Assembly: GCF_019801015.1 (NCBI RefSeq)
Contig: NZ_JAHVJZ010000004.1
Span: 1 to 64,000, forward strand
Origin: Marinobacter nauticus
GTDB lineage: Bacteria; Pseudomonadota; Gammaproteobacteria; Enterobacterales; Shewanellaceae
Direction: 5' to 3'
DNA: 64,000 bases
Below, in pieces: positions 53,892 through 63,300 of the stretch; within the stretch, counting starts at the first letter, position 1, and each line of letters begins with the position of its first letter. Position numbers and translations under genes: made by a program. A model generated the notes under the pieces. It saw only the letters and a list, made by a program, of their open reading frames with translations, had not been told where the DNA came from and made no database searches.

Positions 53892-54175
53892 GCTTATAGA
53901 GCCGATAGAGTTAGCGCGCCCGGAGGCAGATTCATGGTGTAGTACTGACACCGAAAGGCTTCCAGGCGCAACCGACTCGAAGTAGGGCCAACAGCCTTCG
54001 CCGGTATCTTCATGACCGTAGCAGAACGCCCTCTGTACCAAACGCGTTTTGCGCACTGGTGTAGTGTATTCAACAGGCCCACCTCTGCTGATTTGCCCTG
54101 ATTGACCTTATGCCACATTGAGCGCATTGGAAAATCCGGGAATTGCCGATCTGTTCATCCCCACCGGAAATAGCC

Positions 54176-55966
54176 ATGCCAAAACTCGTTTTGTTATTCG
54201 TACTGACAATCAGCGCGTCTGTCGCCATGGCTGACGGTACTCGCCTTGAGTTTGCTGACACATCCAGCCCTAAGAACACCCTTGAGAGCTTCCTGCTGGC
54301 CTCCGACGTCCTGATTGAGCAATGGAGAAATGAAGAGTTCAATTCCGATATCGCGAACCACGCCTATGGGCAGGTGGTGCGAACTCTGGACCTCTCATTG
54401 ATACCCAATCGCAGCCGAAAAGTGGTAGTCATGGAGCGGGTACTGTTGCTCAGAGAAGTCCTGGATCGTTTTGATGAGGCGCTTTTGCAGAGTGCTCCGG
54501 AGCTTAAGCACATAGAACAGACGGAGTTAACTCACTGGCGCTTTTCGGGAACAGACCTGACCATCATTAAACACGACGAAGGTGAGCGGCAAGGGCAATA
54601 CGTCTTCTCAGCAACCTCGATTCAAAAGCTCCCCAGCTTGTATCGAACCATGCGAGTACTGCCTTACCGAGAGCCTGATAGGGAACTCAGTTACCACGAG
54701 TTTCTGCTTACTCCCGGCCCACTGCTGCCAAAAAGCGTCATTCAAACTCTGCCTGATAGTTTCAGTGAGATGTATGGCCCGTTACCCGTATGGCAATGGG
54801 CTGCGCTGGGACTTGTCTTCATTGCCTGTAAAGCCCTTATCGGCGTGAGCTTTGGACTTGGTGTTCACTGGAATACGCATTTTGAGCATAAGGGCATTCG
54901 CTGGAAGACGGGTAAGATCATTGCATTAATTAGCATCGTTTTGCTTCTGTTTGCCGCGCGAAAGGTGATAGATGATGGGATCTGGATTACTGGCGGGGTT
55001 TATCAATTCTTGACCTCCGTCTTTATTCTTGGCCAGTTTTTCTATCTTTCCTGGCTCATTATGGCGTTGTTTAACTACTTCGCGATGGTCTACGCCTTCA
55101 ATAAACATAATGGTGAGCATGTCGACTCATCCCTGATCACGGTTCTGGCACGCATATTTGGCGTCCTGACCATCGTTGTTGTCGGCGTCTATGTTATTGA
55201 GTTTATGGGATATTCCATATCTCCAATTCTGGCGGGTCTTGGCGTCGGTGGTCTGGCTGTTGCACTAGCGGTTCGTCCGGTACTGGAAAACGTCATCAAT
55301 GGCCTGACGCTTTACGCCGATGGGGGCATCAAGATTGGAGAACTGTGCAAATACGGTGGCAACCTAGGAACCATTGAAAGCATTGGGCTGCGTTCAACAC
55401 GGATCCGAACCCTGGAGCGGTCGCTCATCACCATTCCGAACTCGGAGTTTGCAAACATGGAGATTGATAACCTTGAGCGACGGGATAAACGGCGAATGGA
55501 GCATACGCTCAGGATTCGCTCAGAAGTGAGTCAGGATCAACTGAAGCTGATGTTGGTGAACTTGCGGCGCGTTCTATTAAGACATCCGATGCTGGAAGAG
55601 GAGCCTTTGCGGGTGCGTTTGGCCGGGGTGGGAGAGTTTGCGGTTCATATCAGTGTCCTGGCTTACATCCGTTGCCGAAGTCACGAAGAGTTTACCGCCA
55701 TCCAGGAGGATGTCCTGTTTATGGTGATGGAACAGATCGACTCAGTTGGCGCTCAATTGGCGTTCTCCAATCAGTATCAATTTGTCGGTTCTCTGGAAGC
55801 GATAGATGGTTCGCTTAAAGAAAAGGCAGCAGACACCATCCGATTGTGGCATGAAGCCAATAATTACCCATTCCCTGACTTCAGTTATGAGTACAAATAT
55901 GAGATCAAAGACAGCTTGATTTATCCGTCTCGGACCTCTTCGATACGCCAGGATGCATCAGGCTAG
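54176..55966 (+). CDS. MscS-family mechanosensitive channel with N-terminal extension
   Basis: Inner-membrane channel of 596 residues. A signal peptide (1 to about 19, ending VAMA) and a periplasmic domain of about 190 residues precede five hydrophobic helices (about 205-385). The pore helix region reads ILAGLGVGGLAVALAVRP, followed by the MscS beta domain (GGIKIGELCKYGGNLGTIESIGLRSTRIRT and ITIPNSEF). It should act as a tension-gated safety valve or a regulated ion channel. The ATG at 54176 gives the signal peptide; the longer frame does not. It lies in the AT-richer stretch and converges with the LysR gene 17 bp away. Confidence 0.88.
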   Translation: MPKLVLLFVLTISASVAMADGTRLEFADTSSPKNTLESFLLASDVLIEQWRNEEFNSDIANHAYGQVVRTLDLSLIPNRSRKVVVMERVLLLREVLDRFDEALLQSAPELKHIEQTELTHWRFSGTDLTIIKHDEGERQGQYVFSATSIQKLPSLYRTMRVLPYREPDRELSYHEFLLTPGPLLPKSVIQTLPDSFSEMYGPLPVWQWAALGLVFIACKALIGVSFGLGVHWNTHFEHKGIRWKTGKIIALISIVLLLFAARKVIDDGIWITGGVYQFLTSVFILGQFFYLSWLIMALFNYFAMVYAFNKHNGEHVDSSLITVLARIFGVLTIVVVGVYVIEFMGYSISPILAGLGVGGLAVALAVRPVLENVINGLTLYADGGIKIGELCKYGGNLGTIESIGLRSTRIRTLERSLITIPNSEFANMEIDNLERRDKRRMEHTLRIRSEVSQDQLKLMLVNLRRVLLRHPMLEEEPLRVRLAGVGEFAVHISVLAYIRCRSHEEFTAIQEDVLFMVMEQIDSVGAQLAFSNQYQFVGSLEAIDGSLKEKAADTIRLWHEANNYPFPDFSYEYKYEIKDSLIYPSRTSSIRQDASG

Positions 55967-55983
55967 CTGGTTTTCCCGAGCGG

Positions 55984-56910
55984 TTACTCAGGCAGAATCA
56001 CATCGTCAAAATAGCGCCGTATGGTCTCGTGGATAAGCTGATTCAACGGATAGTCCCGCTTAGTTTGCAGGTAACCGCCATTGACCTGTACTTTTCGCAT
56101 CTCATTGGGAAGTTGTGGCAACGGATAGGTGGCGACGTCGTCACTAAGCTCCTTCATAAATCGGCTTCCATACAGGACGGCATCCGATTGCTTTAGCAGC
56201 GCCAGTAAAACACGGACACTGTGAGTGACTAGCGTGTAGTGCGCCTGATACCCCCTCGACTGATAGTATGTTTCGATGGGTGTTCGTTTAGTATTGATGC
56301 CATCAACGGCGATGCGGGCTAATGGGAGGTGATGAATATCTTCCAAGTTGGACGAGTGTGAGAGGACTGGATGTGCCTTTCTTGCTACCAGGCAGATGTC
56401 GATATCTATGAGTGTGTTCAGATAGATATCTTGTGGAAACTTAAAACCGTCAAAATGAATCAGGTAATCGATTTTGCCATTGAGCATGTCCGTTAGAGAG
56501 TTGGGTTGCCAAACACTGAGGTTGAAGCTGGCTTTTGGCAGAGCGCGTTTCAATGCTTCGAAGATTCCGGCACCGTAGAGCTCCAGAAAATAGATGTGCA
56601 TGCAAACGGTGATCTCTCCGCCAAACTCCTTTGGGTTAAAGCCTTGGTAAGACTCAATGACCTTCGACAGCGGTCGATACATCTCGTCGGTGGCTTCGGC
56701 CAACTTTAGTGCCAGTTCGGAAGGCTCAACGCCATGTGCTTTTCGGATAAAAAGCTGGTCTCCAAAAGCCTCTTTCAACTTTGTGATGCCTCGACTCACA
56801 CTGGTCTGCGATATACCAAGTCGTTCTGCGGCGGCATGCGTATTGCGGGTCTCAACAACGACTTGTAATAATTTCAACAAGTTAAGGTCTAAATCCCGTA
56901 TCTCCTTCAT
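55984..56910 (-). CDS. LysR-family transcriptional regulator
   Basis: Regulator of 308 residues. The N-terminal winged helix-turn-helix is clear: LDLNLLKLLQVVVETRNTHAAAERLGISQTSVSRGITKLKEAFGDQLFIR is read as separate short motifs (AAERLGISQ, SVSRGITKL, DQLFIR). A periplasmic-binding-like effector domain covers about residues 90-300. The ATG at 56910 is chosen because AAAGGA lies 8 nt upstream; ATGs at 56919 and 56964 are in frame. No metabolic operon is adjacent, so its targets are unknown. It sits inside the AT-richer stretch. Confidence 0.88.
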   Translation of the reverse strand: MKEIRDLDLNLLKLLQVVVETRNTHAAAERLGISQTSVSRGITKLKEAFGDQLFIRKAHGVEPSELALKLAEATDEMYRPLSKVIESYQGFNPKEFGGEITVCMHIYFLELYGAGIFEALKRALPKASFNLSVWQPNSLTDMLNGKIDYLIHFDGFKFPQDIYLNTLIDIDICLVARKAHPVLSHSSNLEDIHHLPLARIAVDGINTKRTPIETYYQSRGYQAHYTLVTHSVRVLLALLKQSDAVLYGSRFMKELSDDVATYPLPQLPNEMRKVQVNGGYLQTKRDYPLNQLIHETIRRYFDDVILPE

Positions 56911-56964
56911 GCTGTTCATCCTTTGAATGTGAATCGTTGCTGAGGTGCCTTTGGTTTGCGTCAT

Positions 56965-57317
56965 CTGCTCCGGGGGGACTCATCAAAGTTAAGGGCTTCA
57001 GATGGGAACGTCCACCGTCGGGAAACCTAACGGGCCTAACGGCCTAACTGGCAGGGCTTAACTGGACACCTGCTTTCACATCTGCGTTTGAAAGGGGCAT
57101 CCTTCTGGGTCCTAACCTAAGCCCGTTTGACAAGCCCAAGTATCAGGTAAACCGCTACAGGTGTCCAAAGCCACCCCACCTCCAAAGCCACTCTCCAACA
57201 TCGGGGTAGAAGTTTTTACCCAATCGTAAGCAGCTTAAATCTGTTCTTGAAGGGGGGACTAGAAGGTGAACACAATAGAAAATCAATAGGGGAGTTACAA
57301 TAAAAAGGAGTTTAATA
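56965..57317. other. Intergenic region with repeats, upstream of the lipoprotein gene
   Basis: No gene is seen. It holds three near-tandem CCTAAC units (57026-57046), a perfect 10-bp inverted repeat TGGACACCTG/CAGGTGTCCA (57063-57072 and 57158-57167), and the left copy of a 17-bp direct repeat of the recD 3' end (57140-57156). Confidence 0.6.
57140..57156. repeat. 17-bp direct repeat, left copy
   Basis: Identical at all 17 bases to 58341-58357, which covers the last codons and stop of recD. The copies are 1201 bp apart and flank the unknown lipoprotein gene. Confidence 0.8.
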
Positions 57318-58292
57318 ATGCGATTGGCGTTATGGTTTCTTTTGTCCTTAGCCATCTCCGGATGCGGAAGATCACCTGACATTAATAATCCAAGATGTAA
57401 TCCAGACTTCATGAATAGTGAAATCACTGGCGTGCTTTCTGATGATAATGGGATTTACTATGTCACTGACCATCGCCTGACGTTTCTGGCGCACCACAAT
57501 TTGGATGACAATCCCGAAACTCTTATCCAATTTAATCGTTCAGCATATCCAAAGATAAGGTTGAGCAATGACTTGTTTTCCCTGAGGGATGGCGAGTTTA
57601 TCGCGGCCACTGGAGAGTACTTCAAAAGCGGAAAATTGGTTGCCGATCTTACCAGCGGCGATGAGGAGCTTTTTTTCTCTCATGGCAATAAAAGAAGTCT
57701 CCTGATTGTTCGGAAATCCAATGAGATAGAAGCCACTAAGGATGGCGTAGCCTACACAAAAGTTGCCGAAGTCGTGGACGACCCGGTTTATGGCAAGCCA
57801 TATTACACGAGCTTGCTTTACTCTGAAGAAGAGGCTCTTTATGTCTATGAATATGTGTCAGAAATGGGTTTTGGACTGAAAAAATGGACCGGCACAGACT
57901 TTCAACTTCTCCACCTCAACGAGTCCTCTTACGGGAAGCTATTTGAGTACAAAGATAAGATTGTTGTCGTGAACATTCACGGGTTCTGGATCATGGATAA
58001 AGCCAGCCAGAACCTGGTCTACGAATATGACTCTTCTTCTTACATTTACGATGCAGCCCTTGTCGGCAACCAGTTAATCACATCGACATCAGATGACAAT
58101 AATGCATTGAACCTGGATACCTTTGAAACCACCACACTCAACCTGGGAATGGAAGGCAGAATCCTCACCAGTTTCTACAGCGATGGCGACATCGATTACT
58201 TGGGTACGCAAACGGGTTTATGGAAACGACACGGTGTTGAGCTTACCCAACTCGTCGACAGCAGTGACAAAGTGGCATGTGTGAAAATGTAA
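57318..58292 (+). CDS. Lipoprotein of unknown function
   Basis: Protein of 324 residues not recognised as a known family. It starts with a lipoprotein signal (LLSLAISGC, Cys16 followed by Gly-Arg). The mature part is strand-rich with repeats such as GVLSDDNGIYYVTDHRLTFL and DKIVVVNIHGFWIMDKAS, suggesting a beta-propeller-like fold. AAAAGGAG lies before the ATG. The AT-rich composition differs from core genes here. It is enclosed by a 17-bp direct repeat and followed by a strong bidirectional hairpin. It might be a recently acquired cargo gene. Confidence 0.75.
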   Translation: MRLALWFLLSLAISGCGRSPDINNPRCNPDFMNSEITGVLSDDNGIYYVTDHRLTFLAHHNLDDNPETLIQFNRSAYPKIRLSNDLFSLRDGEFIAATGEYFKSGKLVADLTSGDEELFFSHGNKRSLLIVRKSNEIEATKDGVAYTKVAEVVDDPVYGKPYYTSLLYSEEEALYVYEYVSEMGFGLKKWTGTDFQLLHLNESSYGKLFEYKDKIVVVNIHGFWIMDKASQNLVYEYDSSSYIYDAALVGNQLITSTSDDNNALNLDTFETTTLNLGMEGRILTSFYSDGDIDYLGTQTGLWKRHGVELTQLVDSSDKVACVKM

Positions 58293-58300
58293 GCCTGAGC

Positions 58301-58333
58301 TTTAACGCCGTCGATTTTGTCGACGGCGTTAAA
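58301..58333. terminator. Bidirectional terminator between lipoprotein gene and recD
   Basis: TTTAACGCCGTCGA and TCGACGGCGTTAAA form a perfect 14-bp stem around TTTTG. T-rich ends on both sides suit both converging genes. Confidence 0.75.
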
Positions 58334-58340
58334 GGTTGCG

Positions 58341-58357
58341 GTATCAGGTAAACCGCT
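58341..58357. repeat. 17-bp direct repeat, right copy (recD 3' end)
   Basis: Matches 57140-57156 exactly. It contains the recD stop codon and the last four codons. Confidence 0.8.
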
Positions 58358-60371
58358 CACCCAATCCACTGGCGCGCACCGTGCGCTGTCGTATTGCCGC
58401 ATCCAGCAAGGCCGGACGGGGTACCACCAGGGTAAACCAGTTTCTGGCCCGGGTGATGCCGGTGTAAACCAGCTCGCGAGTCAGCACCGGGTTGGGGTCG
58501 GCAGGCAGCAGCATAACGGTGTGGGCAAACTCACTGCCCTGGGACTTGTGCACCGTCATGGCGTACACGGTATCCACCTCCGTCAGTCGGGACGGCAGTA
58601 CCCGTTTGAGGGAGCCATCAGGCATCGGGAACACCACCCGCAATACCGGCAGCCCGCCCTCTTCCGGGGCAAATGGCAGGGTAATGCCGATGTCGCCGTT
58701 CATCAGGCCCAGGCTGTAATCGTTGCGCATCATCATCACCGGCCGTCCGGCGTACCACGGCTGGTCTGCGTCAATCAGCCCGGCACCCGCGAGGATTTGC
58801 GTCACCCGCTCATTCAGCCCACTGACACCCCACTCCCCTTCGCGCACCGCGCACAGCAGCTGGAATTCGCCAAAGGCGTTCAGTACCGAACGCGCCCAGG
58901 CATCGCCTTCCGGCCCGGCCCCCTGCGCATCCAGCCCGTTTCTGAGCACGGTAAGGTAGTGACGATAGCCTTTGGGGGCGCCTTCCAGACCCGTCACCTG
59001 ACCATCCAGCAGCAGAGATTTCAGGGCGCTGTCCTGCACCGTGGGCGGCGCCAGCTGCGTGATGTCGCCAAAGCGCGACCACAGGGTTTTCACTTCCCCG
59101 GCCATGCCGCTGTTGACCGTCCGGGCCAGGGTGCCAATGCCAGAGTCAGCCCCAAAGCGGTGACTCTTACGCAGCATCACAATCTGCTGCTCAATGGCGC
59201 TGCCCGGGCCCTGATAAGCGTCCAGATCATAGCCGGTAGCCCGGTACAGGAAGCCCCGGGTGTCGGCCTGATAGCGGGCTTCTCCGGCGTGGCGGCAGAG
59301 GTCACCCAGCACCGCGCCCGCCTCCACGGAGGCCAGCTGGTCCTTATCCCCGAGCAGAATCAGCCGGGCTTTCGGCGGCAGAGCTGACAGCAGTGCCGCC
59401 ATCATCTCCAGATCCACCATTGAGGCTTCATCCACCACCAGCAGGTCCAGATGCAGCGGGTTATCGGCGTTATGGCGGAAGAAGCGCGAATCGGGGCGAG
59501 CTCCCAGCAGACGGTGTAATGTCGCCACCTCGGTGGGGATCACCCTGGCCACATCCGCCTCGACGCCCGCCACCTTGCCCGCGGCAATATCACCAAGGGT
59601 GGCCGCCAGCGATTCTGACAGTCGGGCGGCGGCCTTACCGGTGGGTGCGGCAAGGCGGATACGCAGGCCGGTAAGCTCCTCTCCGGCGGCGCGCTGGTCA
59701 TCCTGTTTCAGCCCCTGCAACAGTGCCAGCAGCCGTACCACGGTGGTGGTTTTGCCGGTGCCGGGGCCACCGGAGATCACCGCCAGCGCACTGCGTGCCG
59801 CCAGTGCGGCTGCGATGCTTTGCCAGTGGGGCTCGGTGCCCGCCCGCTCGGCGTCGTCCTTGAGCGGGTCAAACAACACCGCCAGCCGCTCTGCCACATC
59901 GTCCGGCAGCGGGAAGGACAGGCTCTGCCGGGCCATCAGCGAGCGCGCCACCTCCGACTCAAAACGGTGAAAACGACGCAGATAGAGGCGGTGGCCATCC
60001 AGCACCAGCGGAGCAGTGCCCTCCTCGCCGGTGTCCACCACCGCCGACGCCGCCAGTGCGTCACGCCAGGCCGCCAGCGACAGCCCCGCCAGCCAGTCGC
60101 CGGGGCGCACCTCGGCACGGCGGCCTACCGGTGGCAGCGCCAGCAGGGTTTCCGGATCGGCCAGCAGCGCTTCCAGATCCAGGCAGATGTGGCCCCGTCC
60201 CAGCTGATGGCTGGTCAGCACCGCCGCCAGCAGCACCTCCGGGGACGTCTCCGGTGCCTGCTGAGCCAGCCAGCGCGCCAGGGTCAGGTCCAGCGCCCGC
60301 AGCCAGCCCTGTTCCACATAAGGCTCCAGCGCTGCCCAGAGTGGGGTTTGAGGGGTCGGGGCGTCAGTCAT
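58344..60371 (-). CDS. recD: RecBCD enzyme subunit RecD
   Basis: 5'-3' helicase subunit of the RecBCD recombination and DNA-degradation complex, 675 residues. Walker A is GGPGTGKTTT with Lys207. DEASMVDLEMM (Walker B), LLGDKDQLASVEAGAV and the C-terminal motif TVYAMTVHKSQGSEFAHTV are the expected SF1B helicase motifs. A RecB-binding N-terminal part covers about residues 1-130. The first codons overlap the end of recB by 8 bp. Its last codons and stop lie in a 17-bp sequence duplicated 1.2 kb away. Confidence 0.95.
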   Translation of the reverse strand: MTDAPTPQTPLWAALEPYVEQGWLRALDLTLARWLAQQAPETSPEVLLAAVLTSHQLGRGHICLDLEALLADPETLLALPPVGRRAEVRPGDWLAGLSLAAWRDALAASAVVDTGEEGTAPLVLDGHRLYLRRFHRFESEVARSLMARQSLSFPLPDDVAERLAVLFDPLKDDAERAGTEPHWQSIAAALAARSALAVISGGPGTGKTTTVVRLLALLQGLKQDDQRAAGEELTGLRIRLAAPTGKAAARLSESLAATLGDIAAGKVAGVEADVARVIPTEVATLHRLLGARPDSRFFRHNADNPLHLDLLVVDEASMVDLEMMAALLSALPPKARLILLGDKDQLASVEAGAVLGDLCRHAGEARYQADTRGFLYRATGYDLDAYQGPGSAIEQQIVMLRKSHRFGADSGIGTLARTVNSGMAGEVKTLWSRFGDITQLAPPTVQDSALKSLLLDGQVTGLEGAPKGYRHYLTVLRNGLDAQGAGPEGDAWARSVLNAFGEFQLLCAVREGEWGVSGLNERVTQILAGAGLIDADQPWYAGRPVMMMRNDYSLGLMNGDIGITLPFAPEEGGLPVLRVVFPMPDGSLKRVLPSRLTEVDTVYAMTVHKSQGSEFAHTVMLLPADPNPVLTRELVYTGITRARNWFTLVVPRPALLDAAIRQRTVRASGLGERFT

Positions 60372-63300
60372 GACTCAGGCTCTCCGCGGTGCCCTGAAAA
60401 CGGGCATCCAGTTGTTCAATCAGTTCACGTCCCACCGGCACCGTCACCACCCCGTGGCCGGGATGCGCCGCGCTGATGCCACGCAGAAACAGGTACAGGC
60501 CGCCGCCGATGTGGCGGTCAAAGTCGTAGCCCGGCAGGCGGGCTTTCAGCAATCGGTGCAGTGCCAGGGTGTAGAGCACCGCCTGCAGGTCATAGCGGTG
60601 TTCCAGCATCGCTTGTCGCATCGCCTCTGGGGTATACGCCCGCTCATCAGCGCCCAGGTAGTTGGACTTGTAGTCCGCCACATAGAAACGCTCGCCATGA
60701 CGGAAGGTAAGGTCGATAAAGCCCTTCAGCATGCCGTTGACCTGCGCCGGGCGCAGCTGTGGCCGCGCTTCACCGGGCCAGACTGAGGCCCGAACACGCT
60801 GGTCCAGTTCGGTCACTTCCAGCTGGTTGGCGGCGATCCAGAACTCCATCTCCGCCTGCACCTGGTCCAGCCCCTCCAGGCTGACTACACCAGTGGGCAG
60901 GTCCAGCGGCTGGGTTAACGCTTCCCGGAACCACTCCCGCACCACGGTGCTGTGATCGTCGTAACCGTGACGGGCGCAACGGGTGTCGATCTCCTGCGCC
61001 AACAGGGCCGAATCAATCCCGGCAAACCCGCGCCCCTGAACCGCACTGCCCTGCTCCGCTGCCCACTCGAACAGATCGTGCAGGAAGGTGCCGGGGTTGG
61101 CCCCCTTGGGAAACGCGTGAATGGTGCCCTCGGCCGGTTCCCGCTCCTCCGGCTGGGCGGCTTCGTCCTGCACCTCCATCAGACGCTCCGGCAGGCCGGA
61201 CAGGCTGTGGTCGGCACTCATGCCGGACAGCAACGCGGAGTAGGAGGCGATCCACCAGGGCCGTTGCGGGGTCCGGCGATACAGCGGCGGGGCCACCAGG
61301 CTTTCCCGCTGCTCCGCCGCCGCCAGCAGTGTGCCGGTCGAATCCGGCAGCCCGGACAGGATGATGCCGGGCCGTTCAGCCAGTCCGGCCAATGCCGCTT
61401 TGGCGCTGGCACCATCCAGTTCCGCCCCGGCACCCAACAGGCAGCCCAGTGCGCCGCGGTGGATGTCACTCACGCCACGCTTGCCGCGTCGGCTCAGCTT
61501 GACCGGTGCCAGCCCGAGGTAACAGCCGTGGCGGGGGCGGGTCAGCGCCACGTAGAGCAGGCGCAGGTCCTCCTCCAGTCGCTCACGGTCTGCCGCCGCA
61601 CGGGCGTCGTCATCCGCCTCGAAGGTCAGCGCCTTTTTGCCGTCGCCATCGCGGTAGAACAGCACGCCGGCGCGGTCCGACGCTTCTTTGTAGCCAGCAA
61701 TAAAGGGCAGGAACACCAGCGGGTACTCCAGCCCTTTGGATTTGTGGATGGTGATCACCTTCACCAGCGCCGCATCGGACTCCAGTCGCAGCACCTGTTC
61801 GTCGCCGAGGTTGCTCTCTTCGCGCTGCTCCGCCAGGAAGCGGATCAACGCCAGTTCGCCATCCAGCTGGGCGGAGGCACTTTGCAGCAGCTCCGCAAGA
61901 TGCAGCAGGTTGGTCAGCCGCCGTTCGCCGTAACGGGCGTCCGCCAGCGCCCGGCGGGCCACGCCGTAGTGGGCGATCAGACGGCGGATCATCGGCAGCA
62001 CGCCCTGACGCTGCCAGCACAGTTTCAGCTCACGGAACTGCGCCAGCTCACGCTCCCAGGCCAGCTCATCGTGGTTAAAGGCGTCCAGCGCCGACCAGCT
62101 GAAGCCCAGCACGGCGGTGGCCAGCGCGGCTTTGATGGTGCGTTCGCCGGGTTGAGCCACCGCCTGCAGGATGCGCTGCAGCGCATCCGCTTCCTCAGAG
62201 GCAAACACCGAGTCTTTATCGGACAGGTAGACCGAGCGCACGCCCCGCGCCGCCAGCGCGTCACGCACCGCCCCCGCTTCGCGGAAGTCCCGCACCAGAA
62301 TGGCGATGTCTGCCGCCGCCAGCGGCTGGCGTTCGCCATCTCGTTCGAAGCCCACCACTCCGGTGGCGGCACCGTTGAGCAGGCGGGTGATCTCCTCGGC
62401 ACAGGCCTCGGCCTGACGGCTCAGGTAGGTGCCCTTATTGATCGCCTCTTCGCCCGCGTCGTCGTCCCACCACAGGGTCATCGCCGGCACCGGGTTGGCG
62501 CCGTCCATCAGCACCTCTTTGCGGCCATTGGCGGCCACCGGCAGAAATGGAATCGACTCGCCATGCAGGAACGGACCATTGGCGTTACGCTCGCCCAGCT
62601 CAAACACGGCGTTGGCCGCGTCCACCATCTGTTGGGTGGAGCGGTAGTTGGTGTCGAGGGTGTAGTGCCGCCCTTCGGTATCGGAGCGCGCCTTCAAATA
62701 GGTGTGAATGTCGGCGCCACGGAAGCCGTAAATGGCCTGTTTGGGGTCGCCAATCATCAGCAGCGCGGTGTCATCCTGCTCCAGATAAAGCCGCTGGAAC
62801 AGCTGATACTGCACCTTATCGGTGTCCTGAAACTCGTCGATCAGCGCCACCGGAAACTGATGGCGGATCGCCCCGGCCAGTTTGTCGCTGCCCGCTTTAT
62901 GCTCGCGCTCAAGCGCGGCACCCAGATCGGTGATCAGGTCATCAAAATCCAGCTGGGCCCGACGCCGCTTCTCCTGGGCCACCCGTGCCGCCACCCAGTG
63001 GGCGCAGTGACGCAGCAGCGCCGCTTTGACCGGGTTGCCCGACAGCTGCCGGGCCAGATTTTCCAACGCCGCCAGCACCGGCGAATCGGCCACGGTAGCG
63101 GGTTGTTTCTTGCCGCCTGCCGAGAGGGCATCGGCAAAGGTGCCAGTGGTGTAGCGGGCCATCACCTTACCGGCGTTGTCCAGCGGCAACTCTTCGTCGC
63201 TGTCCAGCCAGGCGGTCAGGTTATCCAGCTGCCCCGCCTTGACCATATTGCCCTTCACCCATTTGTTGGCGATCGCCTCATGGAACTGCTCAACAAATCT

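Noticed and set aside
57020-57170. Integron attC site suggested by RYYYAAC-like CCTAAC motifs
   Set aside because: No GTTRRRY partner at a suitable distance and no attC-like folding pattern; no integrase.
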